Below, one piece after another: positions 23,548 through 35,800 of a stretch of DNA of 64,000 bases. This DNA is from Antedon mediterranea (taxonomy: Eukaryota; Echinodermata; Crinoidea; Comatulida; Antedonidae). Under the pieces are notes generated by a model. It ran no database searches. It had not been told where the DNA came from and was given only the letters and a program-made list of their open reading frames with translations. Made by a program: the position numbers and the translations under genes. The stretch is taken from contig NC_092673.1 in the NCBI RefSeq assembly GCF_964355755.1, forward strand, positions 11,661,001 through 11,725,000, written 5' to 3'. Within the stretch, counting starts at the first letter, position 1. Each line of letters opens with the position of its first letter.

Positions 23548-23645
23548 GTCCCCTCTAGGGCTTCGTACCATGCAAACCTTCAAACAATAAATCATACGTC
23601 CGCCCTTATGAGGGCGGGCATCACTCTCAGTTAGAAATTTATAAT
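23548..23645 (-). repeat. Fragment of a dispersed repeat
   Basis: The minus strand reads GATGCCCGCCCTCATAAGGG, matching the plus strand at 58537-58560 (ATGCCCGCCCTCATAAGGCG). It is flanked by a TTA microsatellite at 23525-23547. This may be a SINE or LINE 3' end. Confidence 0.55.
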
Positions 23646-23744
23646 GCAAAAATCGCAGATTACTCATATATTCTTTGGTGGTGTACTTTGTGTGTGTACG
23701 TATATATGTACGTATAAACGGTAGTAATCTTTTTTTAGGTAAAA

Positions 23745-23822
23745 ATGGCTGAACAGAGTTCGGTTGAGAGGTGGATAACTTTCGCAAAAGAATGTAAATA
23801 TCTTCCAGAAAATGATTTAAAA
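23745..23822 (+). CDS. PPP6C: PPP6C coding exon 1
   Basis: Encodes the 26-residue N-terminus, ending [11 protein letters not shown], followed by the donor GTACGT in phase 0. A TTTTTTTAG eight nt before the ATG could be an acceptor for a 5' UTR exon further upstream. Confidence 0.93.
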
Positions 23823-26800
23823 GTACGTAAATAGTTTGTTATTTTGTATATTTTATATGCTGAAGAAGACAGTATACACGAACAGATGTGTAATTACTTA
23901 CTTCCTGTCGAAGCTTGTTTTTATTATGCTAGGCCTCCCCGCCACCCGTCTTGTTTGTTCTGTGTTTGTGTTGAATTCATGCATGTCCCACAACCATACT
24001 AGCGGCTTAGTAGTCCAACCGCTGTACGTGGTCATTCTGGCCCAATTTGTGAGGATGATGAGACATATTAATAAAATGTCTCATCGTCCTCATATTATTA
24101 TCCCTACATGTACTACCCCATAGTTTCTCTGAAAAGAAAAATATTATACAGATATTGACTGCTTAGACTAATTAGAGGTTAAATATAAGATTTGACATCC
24201 CTGCTGAGGGAATGATATTTTGTTAAAGGAAATATTCCCTTGAACAATATATCATTCCCAAGCAAGGGGTTGTCAAATCTTACATTTTACCGATTTAAAA
24301 GGCGATATCTGTTATATTACATAATAATAAATATATTATATTACCAACAACTGCAGGGTCGGGTGTAGCTAGGCCTCCTTTTAGTAATAAGCCTGGTTGG
24401 GCATTGCATTCACCTTACCCTGCGAAGAATAATATACAGATAATTACTAATTAATGATTCCTTGACCTTGGCAATAAAATATTCACTTAGGCCTAGGCCT
24501 AGGCTAGGTCGTTTAAATTAACAGAAGAATTTCCATCAATAAGCCTACATTAATAATAATAATAATATTAATATCAGGTAGGCTGCGCCGCGCGTAACAG
24601 GTGACAAACGGTCTTTCATCACATCTAGGGAGGACTATTAACAAATGAGGGCGCTATGTATGCATAGTTTAAATAGTTTAGTGGATTAATTTCTTCAAGC
24701 AAGTTGCGTGGCACATCGGATAAAGTGTTTTGTGATGGAGTGACAATTCATTGCGAGTTCAAGTCCCAGTAGATGTTCTTGTATATTTATCGCCAAACGC
24801 TGGTGTTGCCACACGAAAATTACACAGTCAATATCGTCATACTCGAGGATATATACGATTTACGATCCTCGCAGCGGTAGTCATGTGATGCAGTTTCAAC
24901 CAATCACATTCACGTATTTACATAGGCTATGTAATATAAAAAGATGTTTTTATACTGGGTGAAAATTATTGGTTGGGTGTTTTTTTGGTCCATCAGAAAA
25001 AAAACACCATAGCCATTCACGTTTTCCATAAAAATGGCCATTTGAGTTGTCAATTGGCAAAAAAAAAATTGATATCTTTCACAACACTGGCGAAAATAAA
25101 CTTTTGCAATTTAAACAATTGAAATCGGATTATTCATTAAAAAGTTATGGTCTGTTAAAGTGGTCAAAAAATATATGGAACCATTTTTGAAGGGTTATAA
25201 CTTTTATATTACCGTAGTTCCCCGGGTATAATCCCACCCCCCTTGTACGTGAAATTTTCCCGAATTTGGGAGGTGGGACTATACCCGGGGATTTCCCGCT
25301 GCATGAACTGAAAATGACGATATTTCTTCTAGCTACGATTTAGGCTATCTAAAAGCTATATTCCGATGTAGGCCTAGCAATTAGACGGCCAGGCCATCTA
25401 GGCCTAGGCGGCCTAATTGTTCTTACCTGTGCTATGCCTACCGTATAGATTTTCCCCGAGATTTCTACTTAAAAAATACCCTAAAATGTGATCTAGGCCT
25501 AGCTTCCTAAATCGACATGAACTCGATCATACGAGTTCTCCATCGCATGTTGTTGCATGTGACACAAACTCTAATCTGCACAAGCTGGTCGATATAGAGG
25601 GCGGTGTTTTTTTACGGTAATCAAGCATGCACAGTAGTGTAAACAACAAGAAAGAATGTACACGACGGCGAAAGGATGTACAGAACGTGACGATCGGGGC
25701 ATGCTAGCCTTAAGGTTGTATTCAACTTAACAATGTTTGATGAGTTTTAAGTCAGCCAAATTCAGAGAAATTACTCTATTTTTTTGGTGAGAAATTGACG
25801 TCGGCCTAGCTAGCTACAGTAGGCCTAGGCCCACCTCTGGCCTAATGTTAAATTATACACTGGGACTTTGCCCGAGGATATGCTTGCGTGTGAAGGTAAT
25901 CGTAAAGTCGGGGGCGGGATTATACCCGAGGTGGGATTATACCCGAGGAACTACGGTAATAATTTGAAAGTTCTTATTTTTGCCAAACCCATAAATACAA
26001 CCGAGTTTGGTGGATAACTTTTCTGTTATTTTATCGGGTGAATCGTTTATTGATGTTTCAATTTTTTTCAATTTCAACATTAACTGTATCGGTATTTTAT
26101 ATACCAATGGGTTGCTGAATACTTGGAATTCCATTTGATTGAATTGTGGATACGCTTGTGTTGTATAGCAATTGTGGCACAACCACAACAACCACAACAA
26201 CCACAGATTAACATTTTCCGACGAAGCCTTTTGGTGGATAACTTTTTCTGTTATTTTATCAGATGAATCGTTTTTTGATGTTTCTATTTTCAATTTCAAC
26301 ATTAACTGTATCGGTATTTTATATACCATTGGGTTGCTGAATTCTTGGAATTCCATTTGATTGAATTGTGGATACGTGTTGTATAGCAATGGTGGTATCA
26401 GCGCTAATACTTAATGCCAGTAGGAGTATTCGCAATAAATCCATTAAACTATCAGCCTATCTTGCCATCCACGAGGTTGATATTATTGTCACAACTTGGC
26501 ATTCCATCGCAGTACCAGATAATTCGGAAGGATAGAGTTAACAAGAAGGGAGGCGGCGTTTTAGTGGCGACGATCTCGCTCCTGTTCAAATGAACTACAA
26601 CTCTGCAATTCTATACGAAGTTATATGCTTTTCAGTAACTGTTCATAACTGTAAAATGTTATTCATTGCGTGTTATTGTCCACCAAACGTGCCTATAGCG
26701 TTTTGGAACAGTTTTAGCAATGATTTTCTTGTTTCACTTCTACCTGAGCTGCCAATGTTTGATAGCTTATTTATTGTTGGTGATCTCAATTTAAACTGGG

Positions 26801-29800
26801 ATCAACCAAACTGTAGCCCTCCATCATTCAATGATGCTATGGATTCACTTGATTGTATCCAATTAGTTAATGGTATCACTAGGCCTAACCCAAATAACCA
26901 TGTAATTGAAACCACAATTGATTTGGTATTTACAAATAGGCCCGATCAAATATCATCGCTCTGTATTATTGATAATCCAGTTGAGAGTGATCATCATGCT
27001 ATTTCCTTAAACATTTGTAAAACTAAATTTTATTCTAAACAATTAATTAATAGTTTCTTAAGACTGACGTTGATCATCTTCTACAACTTTTTCACCTAGC
27101 CCCATGGGGAATCTTCATTGACAATAATGTAGATGATTCATGGGAAGGGTTTCTTGATATATATGATGCTGTGATACGTGATTGTGTTCCACGTCGTACT
27201 AAGAAGATGAAGAAACGTCACCCCTGGGTTACTGATGATATAAAGAAAGTTATAGCAAAGAAACGTACATTGTTTCAGAAGGCTAAACGCCAAGGTACTA
27301 TACTTGCATGGGAGGAGTTTAAGCGAGTCCGTAATGATGTAAAACAATTATGCCATAAATCATATTATGATTATGTGAACCGACTGTTCACGGGGGATAA
27401 AACACGGAAAGCCTTTTGGTGTTTTGTCCGTGAACGCAAGCGTTCACCGGCCCCAACCTCGTTTGACATTAACGGATTCGTTAGTTCTACTCCATCCGTC
27501 ATAGCAGATAGCTTTAATAACCACTTTGCATCTATTTTTAATGTATCTAAACCCTCTCCGACAGACCCTCCTATATGTTCCTTCCCTGTATCTAAACCCT
27601 CTCCGACAGACCCTCCTATATGTTCCTTCCCTGTATCTAAACCCTCTCCGACAGTCCCTCCTATATGTTCCTTCCATGTATCTAAACCCTCTCCGACAGA
27701 CCCTCCTATATGTTCCTTCCCTATACCTGAACTTTCATCGGTTGATTTCGATATCAATGACATTTAATCCAGCTTAAAATAAATAAGCTTGATATTAATA
27801 AATCCCCTGGTCCTGATGCCATACACCTGTATATTCTTAAAACGGCATCATATATGTTAGCTCCGCCACTTCATAATATATTTAAATTAACTTTGAAGAA
27901 AGGTAAAATACCATCTTCCTGGTGTATTTCCCATGTAACTCCAGTTTTCAAAACTGGAAACAAAGCAACTATCTCAAATTATCGACCAGTATCACTTACA
28001 CCAATATGTTGTAAAATACTTGAGAAATATATTCAGTCTGCTATATTTGAACATGTTACTTCAAATTGCCTTATCACTGACGTCCAACATGGGTTTTTCC
28101 CATCCCGCTCATGTGTTACGCAGCTAACTAACCTTCTCCATAATTGGGCATCGTCGCTGGACAAACCACGCCCACCTAGAATTGATGTTATATTTTTAGA
28201 TTACTCTAAAGCCTTTGATAAATTACCCCACCAAATTGTCCTAAATAAACTCGCTACACAGTTTAACATTAGAGGTCAAATATGGAAATGGATCCAATCT
28301 TTTCTATCTAATCTAATTCAGAAGGTTATATTCCAGGGATCTCTCAGTAGCTCACGCTCTGTGACATCTGGAATACCCCAAGGTAGTGTGTTGGGACCCA
28401 CAATATTTAACTTATTTATCAATGACCTACCATCTTGTGCCCTATTCGCCGACGATACGATCATTTATAGGGATATACAGTACACAGTGTTGATGATGAA
28501 CTTTTAATTAGTTCAACGTGATCTAAATACGCTCTCCACATGGTGCAACTTAAAGAAATGCAATTAAATTCAAATAAAACCTGTATTCTATACATCACCA
28601 GATCTAAAAAGGCATACCGTCCAAATTACTACCTTAATGATTCCCCAATACAATCGGATACTCATTCTCACCTTGGCGTTACCATTAATCATACTTTGAC
28701 TTGGGATAACCATGTACAAAATGTTACTGCAACAAGGGCAAATAGGATGATTGGTTATATTGCGAGTATTGCTGGGGGCACCTCGTCAGCAGCTGTATTT
28801 GCATGATACCGAGCTCTTATCATTCCCATACTCGAATATGTGATTCCCGCATGGCTTCCCCAGAGAGTAAAATTGATTGATAAGATCGAATCTGTTCAAC
28901 GTAGAGCCACATGGCTAGCATTGAAACAGAGAAGAGGAGATATGGAGTATGATGTTAGATTAAAACAACTCAATTGGCCCCGTATATCGAGCCGAAGAAG
29001 CTATCTTTTAACATCATTTGTATGTAAAACACTAATAGGTTCTATTGATTGTAAAACTGTTTGCATTGCTCAGTTATCCATGTCTTCCCGCGACTGTGGG
29101 AAGATATCCATGATGAAGTGAAAGATTCCCTGCTATTGGATTATTTCCCTACATTCCTTGCTAAACTTAAAATAAATTTGTTCTCCGATAATAATTAGGC
29201 CTATGTATATAATTTAAAATACTTTTTATATTTATTAAATGATTTAAACTTAGCTTTGGAATCTTGATATATTATATTTTAAGATGGTATAATCATTGCT
29301 TGTGAAACTGGGTGAGTGGGGAACACAGGCTTTAAGTCATAGTGATTAGGTTCGCTTTTGTGTCCCATGCCAGCTCACTCAGTTGGTTCTATTGTTTTTT
29401 TTTTGTATGTCGTGTTTTTCATGTTTTATATTTTGCAATATAAGAATAAGAACAAGACTATTTTTTTTAAGGTAGTCCTTGACATTTTTTTTTTAGCTAT
29501 CACCCTCCAAAATTTGTCCCAATGTCTCAAAAATGCCCAAAAAGTTCCCGTCTTTAAATGATTTGTAACTTTTGAACCAGTGTGAGATTTGACTTCTTTT
29601 TTTTGCATTGCATAGAATGTAATATGTATTTTAGTACGATTATTTATATTGGCAGTTAGATAGTTGTATTTCTGAAATACAACATAAAATATATATTGTG
29701 ACTGTGTTAAAAAACTGTGTGGGTATTGTTTCTTTTCATTAAATATTATTTTTTGTAAGTATACATTTGTAAGTGACCTACTTAATTTCATATGCAGTAT

Positions 29801-32800
29801 ATTTCAATGTGTTATAGCTCCTCAGAATGAAAAGTGACCCGCATGATTAAAACTTATTATGGAAGCTGTTGAATTGTATGAATTTCTATAAAAATGTTGT
29901 CTATCTGATGTCATGACGTCATCATATGGCCAGTTGAATTAAAAAAGTCAGATTTTCATCTCAAAGTGACGAGTTCAAATCTAGTTGTAACTTTTTTTTT
30001 CTTTTTTGTAAATATTTTTCTAAATATAATAATGAGTGATATAAAATTCAATTTAAATTAATACAGGTTAAATAAACATTTAGTTGGAATTTTATCACAT
30101 TTATTAATTAAGTTAAATTAAACAATTTAAGCACATTTAAAACATTTTTATGTTAAGCACATTAAATAAACATTTACCGTAGATTAAATATTTAAAAATA
30201 GTTAAAATTTAAACATTTTACAATTTTATAAACATTAGTCAAATCTACTCTCGTTGATGTCTTTGTTTAAATTTAATCTGTCTGCGTGCAGAATCAATAG
30301 ACTTAAGGCATTCCTTCAATCGGAGATCGATTTCTCCAACAGGGACAGTAGCTAAGTTACTTCGGTCTTGACGATTAAGTCAATTCTGGTCGTGTTGAGT
30401 CGAGCAGCGCCATTTCGTTCTGACGTGTTGTAATTGCGTCTTTCTTCCTTGGTGAAGTAGTATTTTGTCAATAGTCATGCCATATTTAGTCGGTCGTTGG
30501 TAAAGTTGTGTAGTCGTCGCTGTAAGTGTAAGTCCTGTGGAATTTGATTGGGGTCATTGTTCAATGGTGGTTATTGGTTTTGTGCTGCTTATGGCTGCTG
30601 TTGTCTGATGGTAGTTTGTTGTTGAAGTGTTGCCATAATGTCAGATACCTGTTGGTGCAGTGTTTGTTTTTGTCCTTTGTGTCTTTCAGTTGGTCTTCCA
30701 CACGTCCCAGTCTAAGTTCAAGTCGGTCTTGGAAATGTCATTTCCTTGTCGTAGTCATTGGTCAATTCGGCTAGTGTCTGGTCTGCGTTGTGGAGGTCAA
30801 TGTTGTCGGTATCATAGATCATAAATCGGTTCTTAAATTCTTCAGTCAGCAGTTAGTTGTATTGTGTATATTATGGATTGCAATAAATATTACAAACAAA
30901 AAACAAACAAGGTTATTGTATCTCAAAAAGTTAACCTTTTCGCATTATAACCTAGAAATAGGTATCCCAATGTAAAAATTCAAATTAATGATGGTACTTT
31001 TTCTTTCAGTTAATCAAAAGGAACTTAAAGAAAATAAACATTTGCAATTTAAATGATAGAAATCGGATTATCAATTCAAAAGTTATCGTCCGTTGAAGTT
31101 GCCAAAAAACGACGATATTCATAAACTCTGAAAGAGAAATCACTACATGTCAAACTTAAAAACTTTAGAGCCAATTTTGTAATACATGCCTATGTTTATT
31201 ATAGCTTTTCAGAATTAAATGCAAAAACAATACTTCTTATTCAACTTTTAGTCAGTTGTGTATGGCTTGGTGGTCTGTGCTCGCGTCTATAGCATTCAAG
31301 GTACCGAAATCGAGTCTCACCTTGGGAAACAAAAGGAAATAAGTTTTTGAATATCCGTATTGTCAATTTTATTTCTTAGTGTATAGATTATACGCATGAT
31401 TTATAATGAAATCTAGGACAAATGTAACTTATATCTTTATTATTATATAACAAAGGGGGTTTATGACATTATACCCAGAGAGATCTTTGATCAGATTGTG
31501 ATACCGGCTATTGTATTTGCTAGATCCTATCTTTCATAAATTATAAATAATTAAAGATTCCTGAAAATGGTTCTTGTAAAAATCAATGCATATAACTATA
31601 ATTCGTCATAGTGACGAATTAAATCTAGTTTATTATTGATATTGTGCCAAAGATTTGTAAATGTGAAAATTATCTTTAATAAGGGAGCGTGCCCAAATGT
31701 TTCAACTTTGTTAATCGTGTTGATCAACAATGCTCTATTTATGCAAGCTGATTTACATACGTTTCTACAGCGTTAGGTTAGTGTAGTGATGCGAACAGTA
31801 TTTCAATAAACCAGCGGAGTTCCCCCTGAAAGCATTGTGACGTATTGTGTGTTTGGCAGATCCTGCTAGCGACGTAAAGCTATATTTATCGCATCAGACA
31901 TGATTATGAATATGAATATACTTACTAGTTACTTATATTTTAACTGAACTGATTTACGATTTTGATGATGTTCTTATCAACAAACAAACAAAATATTTAT
32001 TTTAAATAATCGATTTCTCTGACTTCAACTTAATGAAGTTCAAGTTAAGAAATATATCGCTGACCAGCCTGGTACTAGACATAAAATTATTAATAATAAT
32101 TACTGTATCCTACTGTACCAACCAGGCTACCACCTTACAATGTAGCAACCAGGCTACCACCTTACAATGTAGCAACCAGGCTACCACCTTACAATGTAGC
32201 AACCAGGCTACCATCTTACAATGTAGCAACCAGACTACCACCTTACAATGTAGCAACCAGGCTACCACCTTACAAAGTAGCAACCAGGCTACCACCTTAC
32301 AATGTACCAACCAGGCTACCACCTTACAATGTACCAACCAGGCTACCACCTTACAATGTACCAACCAGGCTACCACCTTACAATGTACCAACCAGGCTAC
32401 CACCTTACAATGTACCAACCAGGCTACCACCTTACAATGTACCAACCAGGCTACCACCTTACAATGTACCAACCAGGCTACCACCTTACAATGTACCAAC
32501 CAGGCTACCACCTTACAATGTACCAACCAGGCTACCACCTTACAATGTACCAACCAGGCTACCACCTTACAATGTACCAACCAGGCTACCACCTTACAAT
32601 GTACCAACCAGGCTACCACCTTACAATGTACCAACCAGGCTACCACCTTACTTATCAACATTATAAATATTATTAGAGTCAAAGTTATCGACCAGGTCGA
32701 GGGGAAAATTGAACCGAAAAAACATGCGGCCCCTCTTCGGTGTAGGCTAATACACAACGTTCAGCGAGGCAAAAAAATGCAAACGCGCGTGCCGCTCTAA

Positions 32801-35800
32801 AGGCCTACCTGGATACACACAACCTGAAACAGAACAACTCGCATTCTTATCATGTAACAGGGACCATGTTGTTATGGTCATCCTAGGGCCTGTTTCTGCT
32901 GCAACTGCTCAAAATACGGTATAAAAATACGGTATAAAATACGGTATTTTTTATACCGTATTTTTTAGTACCCCGTTTCTGCTAACAATACTTCTTGGGT
33001 GGTCGTGTTAAATTTCATCTTTTTTACCCAAATTGCCATTCATTTATTTGATCGATAATTAAAAGTCGCAATAAAGGAAATTTTACGTCTCACTTTCAAC
33101 AGCCTAGCCCTAGTGATAGAGATGTTGTGAGAGCACAGAAAACATCGTAATGGGGACAATTAATTCGTTCCCTCCCCGAGTTATTGTATTTTACAATGTT
33201 GTACTACTTTCGCAGGCTCTTCAGCTTTGAGTTTACTTGCTTTGGAGACAAGTCTATTCCATACTCCTGCTTTATTTTTTTAGAAATGTCTTTATAAATG
33301 TGGTTGTCCCTTTTATTACCTTTTAGTTGGCCAGACATTTTAGCTTCCCCACACACATTTATTTAGTAAAACTGTGACGTCTTCGCTCCACATTTTCGCC
33401 GAATATATCTATACACGTGTGTAAAGCAGCTGACAGCGACAGAAAATAAAAACACAAATGTTAACCTTTTGTCATGTAAAAAAAAAATACGGTATTTTTT
33501 ATTGGCAGCAGAAACGGGTACAAAAAATACGGTATAAATTTGTAAATACCGTATTTTATCCACAAATTTTGTGGGGAAAATACGGTATACAAAATACGGT
33601 ATATTTTTTATGAGCGCAGTTTCTGCTGCCAAAAATATACCGTATATATACGGTATTCAAAAAATACCGTATAATATACGGTATTTAGTTGGCAGCAGAA
33701 ACAGGGCCCTAGTCAATCTATTGACTATGCTCTCATGTTTAAACAGTGTGTACTGTTATATCTTTACACCAGTACACACTTGTCTGGCTGTGTTCCTTTG
33801 TTCGAATCGGTTGATCGATATAATAATATATATTCTGTGGCAATATCAAAAACAACTTTTTTTTTGTGCAATAAATTTTTATATAATTATAAAATACATT
33901 TGAGTTAAAAAATGTTTCATATTTATAAAAACATGAGTTTTTTTTTAACTCATTTTCAGCTATGAAAGCCAAAGCAAAGGTTTTTTTTTCAATTTTGATA
34001 ATGAACAATATTTAACACTTTTTATAGTTTTAAAAATGTAATACAGTTTAGTAAATGAATGACATGCACGCCCTATAGTAGTATGTAATATTAACAACAT
34101 AACAATAGCGATATTCTACTCTGTTAATAGAATAATATGCAAAGTGTACCGAAATGAAAATGTTTTTTAGAGAAAACTATGTAAAGAGATAATGGCTTAT
34201 GTATGGAAATAAAAAATACACCTAAAGAAAAAAACAGTAACACATAGACTCACAGTTTTTAAACAAATATTTTAAAGTTTTTATTTAAATTTATTTGCCA
34301 ATTTGGTTACCCATTGACTTTAGACATGCCTGAGAAATTCCCAATTTTATTCTGATTTTTTTTTTATTTTCGTAGAAATTATGTGAACATGTATGTGAGC
34401 TGCTTCTGGAAGAGTCCAATGTGCAGCCAGTTAGCACACCAGTTACAGTTTGTGGTGACATTCATGGACAGGTATAAAAGTCTGTTTTACACAAAATACT
34501 CACTCACTCATTATTGAAGTTCTCTAACAATTGTAGTACTGTAGCTTGCTTGTTCAGTTAACCTTTGCTAGAGGATGTTTGACCTGTATCTACGCACGCT
34601 AGCCGTTCTCAAAGTCACAAATGGCGCCTGAAAGTCTCATTTGGCGAAAACAAAAGTAGGCATAATTCGCCAGATGACGAAGCTGAGCTTTATATATTGT
34701 TTTTTCCATACGTAATAGAATCATTAGATTAATATAAATTGCCAACGAGCGAAAATGTACAGTGACTCCACGATCTAGTCTCTCACCTCAGGGAAATTCC
34801 ACTTCTTCAGCATCATCGATCAAAGTGCGCTGATTGTTTAAGTGGCAGATTATTCGTTAAAAGACACAAAATTTACAAATATCAAATTTGATCAATGTTT
34901 ACTTTCAGTTTTATGATTTAGAAGAATTATTCAGAACAGGTGGCCAGGTTCCTGATACTAATTATGTATTCATGGTAGGTCTGACATTCTGTTTAAAAAA
35001 CATAGGTTTACACACAACTTTACTTTTGAGTATGTTAATTTTATCCATGAAAAATCAGTGGAGTTGCTCTGTATTTGAACACATCAGTTTTTTCTCTGCG
35101 GATTATAATATAATTTGACCTTGAGAGTAATGTCGTAAGCTAATACTCTACAAAGGCCAATTTACACAGACGAGTGGTAACGGTAAGTGGAAAACCAGTG
35201 TGGCGCAGGGTGTTGGACTACTGATCGTGAGATCGAGGTTCGAACCCAACTCTCGCCGCATTTTTTGTATCCTTTTAGGCAAGATACTTTACTTACGTTT
35301 GCCTCTCTCCACCCAGGTGTATAAATATCAATTTTCAAAAATTATCTATTGTATCTCAAGTCTCAATAATTGTGTATCTGTATTCTCAGGGTGACTTTGT
35401 AGATCGTGGATATTACAGTTTAGAAACATTAACTCGTTTATTGACAATCAAAGCCAAATGGCCTGACAGAATCACACTTCTAAGGGGTAACCATGAAAGT
35501 CGTCAAATAACACAAGTTTATGGTTTTTATGGTAAGTTTTGTATATAATTTATTTCTTGAATATTACAAAACAGTACATAATAGGTAGTTACATTTGTAG
35601 GCTGCTTGTTGGATTTGTAACCACAATAAACAACAACAACAACATAACCAAGATGATAGACAACACTATGATTTTCTTTGTAAGTGTGTGAAAAGAGTTA
35701 ATTTCAACTATTGATTACTTGAAGAAACATAAAATTGTCCCAAGAATATTTAATACAATACAATTTAATTGTATTGTATTAAATATTCTTGGGACAATTT

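Noticed and set aside
23836-24123. 95-codon frame directly after PPP6C exon 1
   Set aside because: It lies in intron 1, shows no similarity to any family I know, and includes a hairpin repeat.
32033-32800. Long open frames (255 and 215 codons) over the 27-bp repeat
   Set aside because: Both strands and more than one frame stay open only because 27 is a multiple of three. There is no host exon context.
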